Part shown: in pieces, positions 28,834 to 37,953 of the stretch
How the letters are laid out: the number at the start of each line of letters is the position of its first letter
Numbering within the stretch: position 1 is the stretch's first letter
DNA from: Streptomyces sp. R33
GTDB lineage: Bacteria; Actinomycetota; Actinomycetes; Streptomycetales; Streptomycetaceae
Length of the DNA: 64,000 nt
Assembly: GCF_041200175.1 (NCBI RefSeq)
Contig: NZ_CP165727.1
Location: 5,707,501-5,771,500, forward strand
Direction: 5' to 3'
The notes under the pieces: model-generated
Told to the model about the DNA's origin: nothing
Seen by the model: the letters and a program-made list of their open reading frames with translations, nothing else
Database searches by the model: none
Translations under genes and position numbers: made by a program

Positions 28834-30147
28834 CTAGGAGGCCTCGGAGACCCCGGCCCGCTCCTGGTTCCGGGACCGGCGGGCCGCCGGGGAGAGCAGC
28901 AGCACCCGGCGCGGGGTGCGGCGTACGCGGACGGGCGGTCCCGTCCCGGGGCCGGGCCGGACCGCCGTGGCCGGGGTACCGCCGCGGCGGACCGGCTCCT
29001 CGGCCGGAACCGGCCCGCGCCCGCCGGCGCGGAGCGCGACCGCGGTCATCGGCCCCGCCACCACCAGCAGCAGCGCACCCAGCACCAGCCCCATGCCCCG
29101 GAAGCCGAACCCCTCGGCGAGCAGGCTGCCGGCCACGGGCCCGCAGGCCGTTCCCAGCGAGGAGGCGGAGCCGGCGAGCACCGCCCAGCGGCCCCGCGCG
29201 TCCAGGGCCGCCGCGAGGCCGATCACGTACGAGAGGACGACGGGGTAGACCGCGTTCCACAGGATCTCCCCGGCGGCGAACCCGGCGAGCCCGTCCGCGG
29301 AGGAGGTCAGCACCACGCAGCCCGCGATGGCCGCGGTGCCCGCCCCGATCGGGACCGCCCGCCCCAGCCGGGCCCCGAAGGCGGAGGCGGCCGTGACCCC
29401 GAGCAGGCCCGCGCCCAGCGCCACCGCGAAGACGACGCCGAGCGTGGCCTCGGGCAGCCCCGCCTGCTCGGCGCCGATCCGGCCGCTGACGCCCCACAGG
29501 GCCTCCTGGGTCAGCGACCAGAGCAGCAGGCAGCCCGCCAGCACCGCCCCGGCGCGCGGGTACGGCAGCCGCCCGGAGCCCCGTACGGCGGGACCCGGGC
29601 GGGTGGGCCCGCCGAGGCGGCCGGTCGCGGGCCAGGCCAGGGCCGCGACCAGGGCGATGGCCGCGAACGGCAGTGCGTGCCCGCCGGCGAGGTGCGGCAG
29701 GGTCAGGTACAGGGCCCCCGCGGTTGCCGAGACCGACAGCAGCCCGAGGGCGGAGACGCGGTGCGGATCGCGCTGCCCGGCGATCCCGGACGCGGCCACG
29801 GCGGTGGCCGTACCGGAACCGAAGCCGCCGACCACCACACCCGCGACCACGAGCGGGAGCAGCGTGGTCGCGGCCGCCGTGCCGTAGCCGAGGGTGGCGA
29901 GCAGCAGGCCGAGCCGGGCCAGCGGGCGCTGCCCGTGGCGGGGGATGCGGGAGGCCAGGGTGAGTCCGGCCGTGGCGGAGCCGAGCAGCAGGGCGGTGCC
30001 GACGAGCCCCGCCTGCGCGGGAGTCAGGGGGAGATGGGCGTCGAGCCGTCCGACGACGGTGGGAAGCAGGTACGGGGCGACGTAGCCGGCCGTGAAGAGG
30101 GCCACCAGGGGCCGGGCGGCGGGCGGCGCGGTGGTGCTGTCGGACAC
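28834..30147 (-). CDS. MFS transporter (arabinose efflux/CynX-like)
   Basis: 437 residues with about 12 hydrophobic helices and an MFS loop 2-3 motif (ASRIPRHGQRPLARLG). The C-terminal 70 residues are cytoplasmic, Arg/Pro-rich. GTG start at 30147. It is divergent from the PfkB kinase gene. The substrate is unknown; this branch usually exports small molecules. Confidence 0.85.
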   Translation of the reverse strand: MSDSTTAPPAARPLVALFTAGYVAPYLLPTVVGRLDAHLPLTPAQAGLVGTALLLGSATAGLTLASRIPRHGQRPLARLGLLLATLGYGTAAATTLLPLVVAGVVVGGFGSGTATAVAASGIAGQRDPHRVSALGLLSVSATAGALYLTLPHLAGGHALPFAAIALVAALAWPATGRLGGPTRPGPAVRGSGRLPYPRAGAVLAGCLLLWSLTQEALWGVSGRIGAEQAGLPEATLGVVFAVALGAGLLGVTAASAFGARLGRAVPIGAGTAAIAGCVVLTSSADGLAGFAAGEILWNAVYPVVLSYVIGLAAALDARGRWAVLAGSASSLGTACGPVAGSLLAEGFGFRGMGLVLGALLLVVAGPMTAVALRAGGRGPVPAEEPVRRGGTPATAVRPGPGTGPPVRVRRTPRRVLLLSPAARRSRNQERAGVSEAS

Positions 30148-30358
30148 GGCTGTTCCCGGTGGTGCGCAGGTGCGGCGAGAGGATCCGCGGAGCCGCGGCG
30201 CCTTTGTCTATCAAGTGGTTCACGATGCGGAGAAGAGCGACCCGATCGTGATCTGCGACACACTGTGTTTTGGGCGTGCCGGGGGAGGGCAAGGTTGGCA
30301 GTTTCCCCGCGCATGCCCGCGCGCAGAAACGGCCCTTCGCACAAACGGGGAGTACACC

Positions 30359-31456
30359 GTGACCAGTCGGGACAGCACCACCAGTCTCACCCCGCCCGTG
30401 GACCCGCTCGGTCCGCTGCGGGACCCGCAGGAGCCGTGGTGCGACGTGTTCCTGACCGGCACGGTCTTCCTCGACATCATCTTCACCGGCCTGGACTCCG
30501 CCCCGGTCCGCGGTACGGAGTCCTGGGCGCGCGGCATGGGGTCCAGCCCCGGGGGCGTGGCCAACATGGCCACCGCGCTGGCCCGGCTCGGCCTGCGCAC
30601 CTCGCTGGCCGCGGCGTTCGGCGACGACCACTACGGCGAGTACTGCTGGGACGCGCTCGAGCAGGGCGAGGGCATCGACCTGTCGATGTCGCGGACCATC
30701 CCCGGCTGGCACAGCCCGGTCACGGTCTCGATGGCGTACGAGGGCGAGCGCACGATGGTCTCGCACGGCCACGAGGCCCCGCCCCCTGCGGCCCCCGCGC
30801 CCTTCCCGCAGTGCCCGCCGCGCACCCGTGCGGCCGTGGCCTCGCTGGGCCCGGGGCGGACGGACCCGTGGATCGCGGAGGCGGCGCGGCGCGGGGCGCG
30901 GATCTTCGCGGACGTGGGGTGGGACGAGAGCGGGCGCTGGGACCTGGGGGACCTCGGGGACCTGGAGCACTGCGAGGCCTTCTTGCCGAACGCGGGGGAG
31001 GCCATGCGGTACACGCGGACCGACTGCCCGAGGGCGGCGGCGCGGGCGCTGGCGAAGAAGGTGCCGCTCGCGGTGGTGACGATGGGCCCGGAGGGCGCGT
31101 ACGCGGTGGACGGCCGGACCGGCGAGGAGGCGGAGGTCCCCGGGATCGCGGTGGACGCGCTGGACCCGACGGGGGCGGGGGACGTCTTCGTGGCGGGTTT
31201 CGTCACCGGCACCCTGGCGGGCTGGCCGCTGGCGGACCGGCTGGCCTTCGCGGGCCTGACGGCGGCCCTGTCGGTCCAGGAGTTCGGCGGTTCGCTCTCG
31301 GCCCCGGGCTGGCCGGAGGTGGCCCACTGGTGGCGTGCGGCCCCCGAGGTGCTGAGACCGCGCTACGGCTTCCTGGACGAGCTGGTCCCGCCGGGCACGG
31401 AGCCGGCCTCCCGCCGCAGGGCCGTCCCGACGATCGGCTTCCGCCACCCGGCATAG
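30359..31456 (+). CDS. PfkB family carbohydrate kinase
   Basis: 365 residues. GGVANMATALARLGL is PfkB signature 1 (substrate lid), and DPTGAGDVFVAGF is signature 2 with the catalytic Asp. It phosphorylates a sugar or nucleoside; the substrate cannot be read from sequence. GTG 30359 has GGGGAG at 30347-30352. The frame is open back to 30092 but that part overlaps the divergent MFS gene and is not family-like. An MFS exporter is divergent to it, about 210 nt away. Confidence 0.9.
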   Translation: MTSRDSTTSLTPPVDPLGPLRDPQEPWCDVFLTGTVFLDIIFTGLDSAPVRGTESWARGMGSSPGGVANMATALARLGLRTSLAAAFGDDHYGEYCWDALEQGEGIDLSMSRTIPGWHSPVTVSMAYEGERTMVSHGHEAPPPAAPAPFPQCPPRTRAAVASLGPGRTDPWIAEAARRGARIFADVGWDESGRWDLGDLGDLEHCEAFLPNAGEAMRYTRTDCPRAAARALAKKVPLAVVTMGPEGAYAVDGRTGEEAEVPGIAVDALDPTGAGDVFVAGFVTGTLAGWPLADRLAFAGLTAALSVQEFGGSLSAPGWPEVAHWWRAAPEVLRPRYGFLDELVPPGTEPASRRRAVPTIGFRHPA

Positions 31457-31606
31457 GGGAAGTCCCGGGGGTGGCCGGGAGGGGCTCCGGGGGCGCCGGA
31501 AAACCCCTCGGGGATGGCGCGGCGGAGTCGTACCCTTGGTACTCCGGAGGTCGTCGATCGGCGCGGCCCCTCAGCGGGAGGTATGTGCAGGCCACAGTGC
31601 CGGCCC

Positions 31607-32653
31607 ATGACTCAGACACCCACAGCCCAGACACCGGCGCCGGGGCAGGCGCGAGCCCACTTCACCGTTCCGGCCAGGCACCCGATGGTCGCGGTGCTCG
31701 GCTCTGGCGATGCCCTGTTGCGCGTGATCGAGAAGGCCTTCCCGAAGGCCGACATCCATGTTCGGGGCAATCAGGTCAGCGCGGTCGGCGATGCGACGGA
31801 AGTCGCCCTGATCCAGCGCCTGTTCGACGAGATGATGCTGGTGCTCCGCACCGGGCAGCCGATGACGGAGGACGCAGTGGAACGCTCGATCGCCATGCTC
31901 AAGGCGAGCGGCAACGGCAACGGGCCGGACGAGACGCCCGCAGAGGTGCTCACCCAGAACATCCTCTCCAGCCGCGGCCGCACCATCCGGCCCAAGACCC
32001 TCAACCAGAAGCGGTACGTCGACGCGATCGACAAGAACACGATCGTGTTCGGCATCGGCCCCGCCGGTACCGGCAAGACGTACCTCGCCATGGCCAAGGC
32101 GGTCCAGGCCCTGCAGTCCAAGCAGGTCAGCAGGATCATCCTGACCCGCCCCGCCGTCGAGGCCGGAGAGCGGCTCGGCTTCCTGCCCGGCACGCTCTTC
32201 GACAAGATCGACCCGTACCTGCGCCCGCTGTACGACGCGCTGCACGACATGATCGACCCGGACTCGATCCCGCGCCTGATGGCTGCGGGCACGATCGAGG
32301 TGGCGCCGCTCGCGTACATGCGTGGCCGGACGCTCAATGACGCCTTCGTCGTCCTCGACGAGGCGCAGAACACGACCACCGAGCAGATGAAGATGTTCCT
32401 GACCCGGCTCGGGTTCGATTCGAAGATCGTCATCACCGGCGACATCACCCAGGTCGACCTGCCCGGCGGCGCCAAGTCCGGCCTGCGCCAGGTCCAGGCG
32501 ATCCTCGAAGGGGTTCCCGACATCCACTTCTCGCGGCTCACGTCCGAGGATGTCGTCCGGCACAAGCTGGTCGGCCGTATCGTCGATGCGTACGAGAAGT
32601 ACGACGACAGCCAGGACGCCCAGCAGTCCCGGAACGGCTACCAGCGGAAGTAG
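31607..32653 (+). CDS. phoH: PhoH family ATPase
   Basis: 348 residues. Walker A is GPAGTGKT, Walker B is FVVLDEAQN, followed by ITGDITQVDLP, as in PhoH/PhoL proteins linked to ribosome and RNA metabolism. It is the first gene of a phoH-ybeY-CNNM-MmcQ operon. ATG 31607 fits the family start. ATG 31583, directly after GGGAGG, would add eight residues (MCRPQCRP) and cannot be excluded. Confidence 0.95.
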   Translation: MTQTPTAQTPAPGQARAHFTVPARHPMVAVLGSGDALLRVIEKAFPKADIHVRGNQVSAVGDATEVALIQRLFDEMMLVLRTGQPMTEDAVERSIAMLKASGNGNGPDETPAEVLTQNILSSRGRTIRPKTLNQKRYVDAIDKNTIVFGIGPAGTGKTYLAMAKAVQALQSKQVSRIILTRPAVEAGERLGFLPGTLFDKIDPYLRPLYDALHDMIDPDSIPRLMAAGTIEVAPLAYMRGRTLNDAFVVLDEAQNTTTEQMKMFLTRLGFDSKIVITGDITQVDLPGGAKSGLRQVQAILEGVPDIHFSRLTSEDVVRHKLVGRIVDAYEKYDDSQDAQQSRNGYQRK

Positions 32654-32666
32654 AACCCAGCGCACC

Positions 32667-33164
32667 ATGTCGATCGACGTCAACAACGAGTCCGGAACCG
32701 AGGTCGACGAGCGGGCGATCCTCGACATCGCCCGCTACGCACTCACCCGGATGCGGATCCACCCGCTGTCCGAGCTGTCCGTCATCGTCGTCGACGAGGA
32801 CGCCATGGAGCAGCTCCACATCCAGTGGATGGACCTGCCCGGACCCACCGACGTCATGTCCTTCCCGATGGACGAGCTCCGTCCGCCGGCGAAGGACGAC
32901 GAGGAGCCCCCGCAGGGGCTCCTCGGCGACATCGTGCTCTGCCCCGAGGTGGCCAAGAAGCAGGGCGAGGACGCCCCGACGCAGCACTCCATGGACGAGG
33001 AGCTCCAGCTCCTGACCGTCCACGGGGTGCTGCACCTGCTCGGGTACGACCACGAGGAGCCGGACGAGAAGGCCGAGATGTTCGGCCTCCAGGCGGCCAT
33101 CGTCGACGGCTGGCGCGGTGAGCGCGGCATGACCGGTCCGTCCCCGGCCCCGACCGTCTCGTGA
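32667..33164 (+). CDS. ybeY: Endoribonuclease YbeY (rRNA maturation factor)
   Basis: 165 residues with the zinc-binding motif HGVLHLLGYDH (H-x3-H-x5-H) near residue 114. YbeY takes part in 16S rRNA 3' processing and ribosome quality control. ATG 32667 is 13 nt after phoH. Its TGA overlaps the GTG of the next gene. Confidence 0.96.
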   Translation: MSIDVNNESGTEVDERAILDIARYALTRMRIHPLSELSVIVVDEDAMEQLHIQWMDLPGPTDVMSFPMDELRPPAKDDEEPPQGLLGDIVLCPEVAKKQGEDAPTQHSMDEELQLLTVHGVLHLLGYDHEEPDEKAEMFGLQAAIVDGWRGERGMTGPSPAPTVS

Positions 33165-34465
33165 CCGCCCCGCAGCTGATCACCGGCGCGGTGCTGCTGG
33201 TGGTGGTGGCCTGGTTCGCGGCGTGCGCCGAGTCCGGGATCGCCCGGATCTCGAGCTTCCGCGCCGAGCAGGCCGTACGGGAGGGCCGGCGCGGCAGCGC
33301 GAAGCTCGCGCAGGTCGCCGCCGACCCCACCCGCTACCTCAACGTGGCGCTGCTCGTGCGGGTCACCTGCGAGATGGCGGCCGGCGTGCTCGTCACGTAC
33401 GTCTGCCTCGACGAGTTCGGCGACAACTGGAAGGCGCTGCTCATCGCGATCGCGGTGATGGTGCTCGTGTCCTTCGTGGCCGTCGGCGTCTCCCCGCGCA
33501 CCATCGGCCGCCAGCACCCCCTCAACACGGCGACGGCGGCCTCGTACGTCCTGGTCCCGCTCGCCCGCGTCATGGGGCCCATCCCGCAGCTGCTGATCCT
33601 CATCGGCAACGCGCTCACGCCCGGAAAGGGCTTCCGCAAGGGGCCGTTCGCCTCCGAGGCGGAGCTGCGCGCGATGGTCGACCTGGCGGAGAAGGAGTCG
33701 CTGATCGAGGACGAGGAGCGCCGGATGGTGCACCAGGTCTTCGAGCTCGGCGACACCCTCGTGCGCGAGGTGATGGTGCCGCGCACCGATCTGGTCTGCA
33801 TCGAGCGGTACAAGACGGTCCGTCAGGCGACGACGCTGGCGCTGCGTTCGGGTTTCTCGCGCATCCCGGTGACCGGCGAGAACGAGGACGACATCGTCGG
33901 CATCGTGTACCTGAAGGACCTGGTCCGCAAGACGCACATCAGCCGGGAGGCGGAGGCCGACCTGGTCACGACGGCCATGCGGCCGGCGGTGTTCGTACCG
34001 GACACCAAGAACGCGGGCGATCTGCTGCGGGAGATGCAGCAGGTGCGCAACCACGTGGCCGTGGTCATCGACGAGTACGGCGGCACGGCGGGCATCGTCA
34101 CCATCGAGGACATCCTCGAGGAGATCGTCGGCGAGATCACCGACGAGTACGACCGCGAGCTCGCGCCCGTCGAGGACCTGGGCGGGGACCGCTACCGGGT
34201 GACGGCGCGGCTCGACATCACCGACCTCGGCGAGCTGTTCAAGGTCGAGGACTACGACGACGAGGACGTGGAGACGGTCGGCGGACTGCTGGCGAAGGCG
34301 CTCGGCCGGGTGCCGATCGCGGGCGCCTCGGCGGTCGTGGAGCTGCCGGACGGGCGGCAGCTGCGGCTCACGGCCGAGTCCCCGGCCGGCCGGCGCAACA
34401 AGATCGTGACGGTGCTGGTGGAGCCGGTGGGCCCGGCGGCGGGCGAGGGCGAGGAGGGCGAATGA
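33161..34465 (+). CDS. Hemolysin/CorC family CNNM-CBS membrane protein
   Basis: 434 residues: DUF21/CNNM membrane domain (residues 1-150, about 4 hydrophobic segments), a CBS pair (residues 205-325, VMVPRTDLVCI and VVIDEYGGTAGIVTIEDILEEIVGEI) and a C-terminal CorC_HlyC domain. The family is implicated in magnesium or cobalt efflux. GTG 33161 overlaps ybeY by 4 nt. Position after ybeY is conserved across bacteria. Confidence 0.93.
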   Translation: MTAPQLITGAVLLVVVAWFAACAESGIARISSFRAEQAVREGRRGSAKLAQVAADPTRYLNVALLVRVTCEMAAGVLVTYVCLDEFGDNWKALLIAIAVMVLVSFVAVGVSPRTIGRQHPLNTATAASYVLVPLARVMGPIPQLLILIGNALTPGKGFRKGPFASEAELRAMVDLAEKESLIEDEERRMVHQVFELGDTLVREVMVPRTDLVCIERYKTVRQATTLALRSGFSRIPVTGENEDDIVGIVYLKDLVRKTHISREAEADLVTTAMRPAVFVPDTKNAGDLLREMQQVRNHVAVVIDEYGGTAGIVTIEDILEEIVGEITDEYDRELAPVEDLGGDRYRVTARLDITDLGELFKVEDYDDEDVETVGGLLAKALGRVPIAGASAVVELPDGRQLRLTAESPAGRRNKIVTVLVEPVGPAAGEGEEGE

Positions 34466-34815
34466 CGCCGGCGGAGCTGCGTGCGTTCTGCCTGGGTTTC
34501 AACGCGGCGGTGGAGGAGTTCCCCTTCACGCCCGAGACCTCGGTGTTCAAGGTGCTGGGGAAGATGTTCGCGCTGACCGCGCTGGACGGCGAACCGCTGA
34601 AGGTCAACCTCAAGTGCGAACCGGAGCTGGCGGTGCGGCTGCGGGAGGAGCACGAGGCGATCGCGCCGGGCTGGCACATGAACAAGCGGCACTGGAACAC
34701 CGTGACGGTCGGCGCTCTGCCCGACGCGCTGGTGCGGGAGCTGATCGAGGACTCGTACGACCTGGTGGTCGCGGGTCTGCCGAGGGCGGAGCGGCTGCGG
34801 CTCGACCGGCCGTGA
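34462..34815 (+). CDS. MmcQ/YjbR family DNA-binding-like protein
   Basis: 117 residues, cysteine-poor, with FPFTPETSVFKVLGKMFAL and GWHMNKRHWNTV, the signature of the MmcQ/YjbR (CyaY-like) fold. The function is unknown. The ATG overlaps the previous stop as ATGA, making it the last gene of the phoH operon. Confidence 0.9.
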   Translation: MTPAELRAFCLGFNAAVEEFPFTPETSVFKVLGKMFALTALDGEPLKVNLKCEPELAVRLREEHEAIAPGWHMNKRHWNTVTVGALPDALVRELIEDSYDLVVAGLPRAERLRLDRP

Positions 34816-34949
34816 GGGCGCAGCGGGGACGGGACGAAGGTCCCGGGGCTCAGTGACCTTTGGATCCCAGGATTTCCTTATTGAGCGCTTAGGTTTGGTC
34901 CCGCGCGGCACGAGATCCCGGGGGGACGCGGGGGCGGAGGGGAGAGCGT

Positions 34950-34980
34950 CTCGGCAGGGCCGTTGTGCGGCCCTGCCGAG
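34950..34980 (+). terminator. phoH operon terminator
   Basis: Perfect 13-bp inverted repeat 34950-34962 / 34968-34980 with a 5-nt loop, before the -10 box of the next gene. Confidence 0.75.
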
Positions 34981-34988
34981 GTGCTCCA

Positions 34989-34994
34989 TATGCT
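34989..34994 (+). promoter_or_regulatory. -10 box of the cytidine deaminase-like gene
   Basis: TATGCT ends 7 nt before ATG 35002, predicting a leaderless mRNA. Confidence 0.45.
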
Positions 34995-35001
34995 TTCGCC
35001 C

Positions 35002-35358
35002 ATGACCGACACCACCGGGATCAACCCCGAGGACAGCAAGATCATCACGCTGGCGCGCAGCGCCCGGGCCCGCAACGGGGTGCCCGAGGGCGCGGCGGTG
35101 CGGGACGAGACGGGCCGTACGTACGTCGCCGGGACGGTGGAGCTCGACTCCCTGAAGCTGAGCGCGCTGCAGACGGCGGTCGCGATGGCGGTGGCGAGCG
35201 GGGCCGAGTCCCTGGAGGCCGCGGCCGTGGTCAGCTCGGCGCAGGCGGTGGCCGACGCCGACCGCGCGGCGGTCCGCGACCTCGGCGGCCCGGACACCCC
35301 GGTCCTCCTGGCCGCCCCGGACGGCACCCTGAAGTCCTCGACGCCGGCAGGCGCCTGA
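35002..35358 (+). CDS. Cytidine deaminase-like protein without the catalytic residues
   Basis: 118 residues that follow the first half of the cytidine deaminase fold: AAVRDETGRTYVAGTVE matches the usual strand and asparagine loop. Where the zinc ligand and proton shuttle C-A-E belong there is S54-A55-L56, and the downstream PCxxC zinc motif is absent. It is commonly annotated cytidine deaminase in Streptomyces next to era, but by sequence it should be inactive on cytidine. ATG 35002 is 7 nt after TATGCT. Confidence 0.75.
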   Translation: MTDTTGINPEDSKIITLARSARARNGVPEGAAVRDETGRTYVAGTVELDSLKLSALQTAVAMAVASGAESLEAAAVVSSAQAVADADRAAVRDLGGPDTPVLLAAPDGTLKSSTPAGA

Positions 35359-35458
35359 CGAGACGGGGGCCTGTGGCCGGGCCCTGAGGCAGGACCCGGC
35401 GGCTCGCCCGGGCCGGCCCGGGCTTCCGGTCTGCCGGGCGGGCCCGCGCCGACCCTGT

Positions 35459-36769
35459 CTACGCCGCGGCAGCGGGTGTGGCAGGGCGGCGGCGGATCAC
35501 CATCGCCATCAGCGCGGCCATCGCGCAGAGCGCGCCCGACGCGTACCAGACCAGGTCGTACGAGCCGAAGGCGTCGCGGGCCAGGCCGCCCAGGAAGGCC
35601 ACCACCGCCGCGCCCACCTGGTGCGAGGCCAGGACCCAGCCGAAGACGATCGCGCTGTCCTCGCCGTAGTGCTCGCGGCAGAGCGCGATGGTCGGCGGGA
35701 CGGTCGCGACCCAGTCCAGCCCGTAGAAGATGATGAAGAAGAGCATCGGCGGATGCACGGACGGCGCCAGCAGCATCGGCAGGAACATCAGCGAGACACC
35801 GCGCAGCGCGTAGTACACCGCCAGCAGGCGGCGCGCCTCGAAGCGGTCGGTGAACCAGCCGGAGGCGATGGTGCCGACCACGTCGAACACGCCGATCACC
35901 GCGAGCAGTCCCGCGGCCGCCGTCACCGGCATTCCGTGGTCGTGCGCCGCCGGCACGAAGTGGGTCTTGACCAGCCCGTTGGTCGAGGCCCCGCAGATCG
36001 CGAAGGTGCCGGCCAGCAGCCAGAAGGGGCCGGTCCGGGCCGCCTCGAACAGCACCGTCACCGCCCGGCGCGCCGCTCCCGGGGCCGGTGCGGGCTTCTC
36101 GGCGTAGGTGCCCCCGTACGGCGCGAGCCCCACGTCGGCCGGGTGGTCGCGCAGCAGCAGCCAGACGAACGGGACGACCACCAGCGCCGCGAGCGCCACC
36201 GTCACGGCCGCCGGACGCCAGCCGTGGTGCACCACCAGCCAGGACAGCAGCGGCAGGAAGATCAGCTGACCGGAGGCCCCGGCCGCGGTCAGGATGCCGG
36301 TGACGAGCCCGCGCCGGGCGGTGAACCAGCGGTTGGTCACCGTGGCCGCGAAGGCCAGGGCCATGGAGCCGCTGCCCAGGCCCACCAGCACGCCCCAGAA
36401 CAGCACCAGCTGCCAGGACGCCGTCATCCACAAGGTGGCCACCGTGCCGCCGGATATGACCAGCAGGGCCAGGGCCACCACCTTGCGGATGCCGAAACGG
36501 TCCATCAGCGCGGCGGCGAAGGGTGCGGTGAGCCCGTACAGCGCGAGGTTCACCGAGACGGCGAAGCCGACCGTGCCGCGCGACCAGTCGAACTCCTCGT
36601 GCAGCGGCTCGATGAGCAGTCCGGGCAGGGAGGCGAAGGCGGCGGCCCCGATGATCGTCACGAAGGTGACGGCCGCGACGAACCAGGCGCGGTGGATGCG
36701 CCCGGGGGTGGTCGGGGCCGGAGCGGCGGAGGTGGGGGCGGGGGCGGGGTTGGGGGCTGTCTGCGTCAC
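35459..36769 (-). CDS. MFS transporter (oxalate/formate antiporter-like)
   Basis: 436 residues, 12 hydrophobic helices, with DRFGIRKVVALALLVISGG at the loop 2-3 motif and GWFTDRFEARRLL at the symmetric position. The arrangement resembles MCT/OFA-type exporters. An Ala/Pro-rich N-terminal tail precedes helix 1. It is divergent from the GlxA-type regulator with 71 nt between them, so that regulator may control it. Confidence 0.85.
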   Translation of the reverse strand: MTQTAPNPAPAPTSAAPAPTTPGRIHRAWFVAAVTFVTIIGAAAFASLPGLLIEPLHEEFDWSRGTVGFAVSVNLALYGLTAPFAAALMDRFGIRKVVALALLVISGGTVATLWMTASWQLVLFWGVLVGLGSGSMALAFAATVTNRWFTARRGLVTGILTAAGASGQLIFLPLLSWLVVHHGWRPAAVTVALAALVVVPFVWLLLRDHPADVGLAPYGGTYAEKPAPAPGAARRAVTVLFEAARTGPFWLLAGTFAICGASTNGLVKTHFVPAAHDHGMPVTAAAGLLAVIGVFDVVGTIASGWFTDRFEARRLLAVYYALRGVSLMFLPMLLAPSVHPPMLFFIIFYGLDWVATVPPTIALCREHYGEDSAIVFGWVLASHQVGAAVVAFLGGLARDAFGSYDLVWYASGALCAMAALMAMVIRRRPATPAAAA

Positions 36770-36828
36770 GCAGAAAGCTTCCGGCCCGGAGGGCCCCCTA
36801 CGACAGTGGCCTGACTGACACCCTTCGA

Positions 36829-36834
36829 TACGAT
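36829..36834 (+). promoter_or_regulatory. -10 box of the GlxA-type regulator
   Basis: TACGAT, then 6 nt, then ATG 36841; leaderless. Confidence 0.5.
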
Positions 36835-36840
36835 TGGGCC

Positions 36841-37890
36841 ATGGCCCCTCACCGTGTCGTCGTCCTCGCGCTCACCGGGCTGCTGCCCTTCGAGCTCGGC
36901 ATCCCGCACCGGATCTTCGGCCGCGCCAAGGAACCCGCCGGAGAGCCGCTGTACGAGATCCTCACCTGCGCCCTCGCCCCCGGGCCGGTGCGCACCGACG
37001 CCGATTTCGCGGTCCAGGTCGAGCACGGCCCGGAGCTGCTGGCCACGGCCGACACCGTGGTGGTGCCCGCCTCGTACGAGCTGGGCCCCGTGTACGAGGA
37101 CGGCCGGCTGAGCGACGAGCTCGCCGCGGCGCTCGCGCACATCCGGCCCGGGGCGCGGCTCGTCTCCATCTGCACGGGCGGATACGTGCTGGCCGCCGCC
37201 GGCTTCCTTGACGGCCGCCCGGCCACCACGCACTGGGCCCACGCCGAGCACTTCCAGCGGCTCTTCCCGGCCGTACGCGTGGACGCCGACGTGCTGTACA
37301 CCGACGACGGGGACGTGCTGACCTCGGCCGGGGTCGCCGCAGGCATCGACCTGTGCCTGCACATCGTGCGCCGCGACCACGGCGCGGCCGTCGCCAACGA
37401 CGTGGCGCGGCGGACCGTCGTACCGCCGCACCGGGACGGCGGGCAGGCCCAGTTCATCGACCGCCCGGTGCCGCAGCCGCAGCTGGCCAGTACGGCGGCG
37501 GCCCGCGCATGGGTGCTGGACCGGCTGCACGAGCCGGTGCGGCTGGTCGACCTGGCCCGGCAGGAGGCCATGTCGGTCCGGACGTTCACGCGCCGGTTCC
37601 GGGAGGAGTCCGGGGTCAGCCCCGGCGAGTGGATCGTCGGCCAGCGGGTGGAGCGGGCCCGGCGGCTGCTGGAGCGGACCGACCTGCCGATGGAACAGGT
37701 GGCGCGGGAGGCGGGGTTCGGGACGGCGCAGTCGCTGCGCAAGCACGTGCAGGCGGCGCTGGGGGTGAGCCCGACGGCGTACCGGCGCACGTTCCGCGCG
37801 ACGGGTGGACAGGGGGAGCCTGCCGGGGGTCTGTTGGGGAGTCTGCCATCTCCTGATGGGCCATCAGTTGATGCCGGGTCCGTGCATTGA
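36841..37890 (+). CDS. GlxA family transcriptional regulator (DJ-1/PfpI domain plus AraC HTH)
   Basis: 349 residues. Residues 1-190 form a DJ-1/PfpI-like domain with VSICTGGYVLAAAG, whose Cys sits at the nucleophile elbow. Residues 220-320 are an AraC-type double HTH ending MEQVAREAGFGTAQSLRKHVQAALGVSPTAYRRTF. Such regulators sense small metabolites by an unknown mechanism. It is divergent from an MFS exporter. The C-terminal 30 residues are a Gly/Ser-rich tail. Confidence 0.92.
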   Translation: MAPHRVVVLALTGLLPFELGIPHRIFGRAKEPAGEPLYEILTCALAPGPVRTDADFAVQVEHGPELLATADTVVVPASYELGPVYEDGRLSDELAAALAHIRPGARLVSICTGGYVLAAAGFLDGRPATTHWAHAEHFQRLFPAVRVDADVLYTDDGDVLTSAGVAAGIDLCLHIVRRDHGAAVANDVARRTVVPPHRDGGQAQFIDRPVPQPQLASTAAARAWVLDRLHEPVRLVDLARQEAMSVRTFTRRFREESGVSPGEWIVGQRVERARRLLERTDLPMEQVAREAGFGTAQSLRKHVQAALGVSPTAYRRTFRATGGQGEPAGGLLGSLPSPDGPSVDAGSVH

Positions 37891-37953
37891 CTTCTCCCGC
37901 CGCCCGCTCGTGAATGGCCCCCTGTCGGCGCGAGGGAACCCAGGGGGCGGGCC

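Noticed and set aside
28778..31447. 889-residue minus-strand frame spanning MFS and PfkB genes
   Set aside because: It is an alternative frame of the MFS gene and antisense of the kinase gene, without domains.
30360..37890. Sugar or drug-resistance cluster formed by the PfkB kinase, two MFS exporters and the GlxA regulator
   Set aside because: The genes are separated by the core phoH operon and have their own promoters; adjacency is not enough to call a system.
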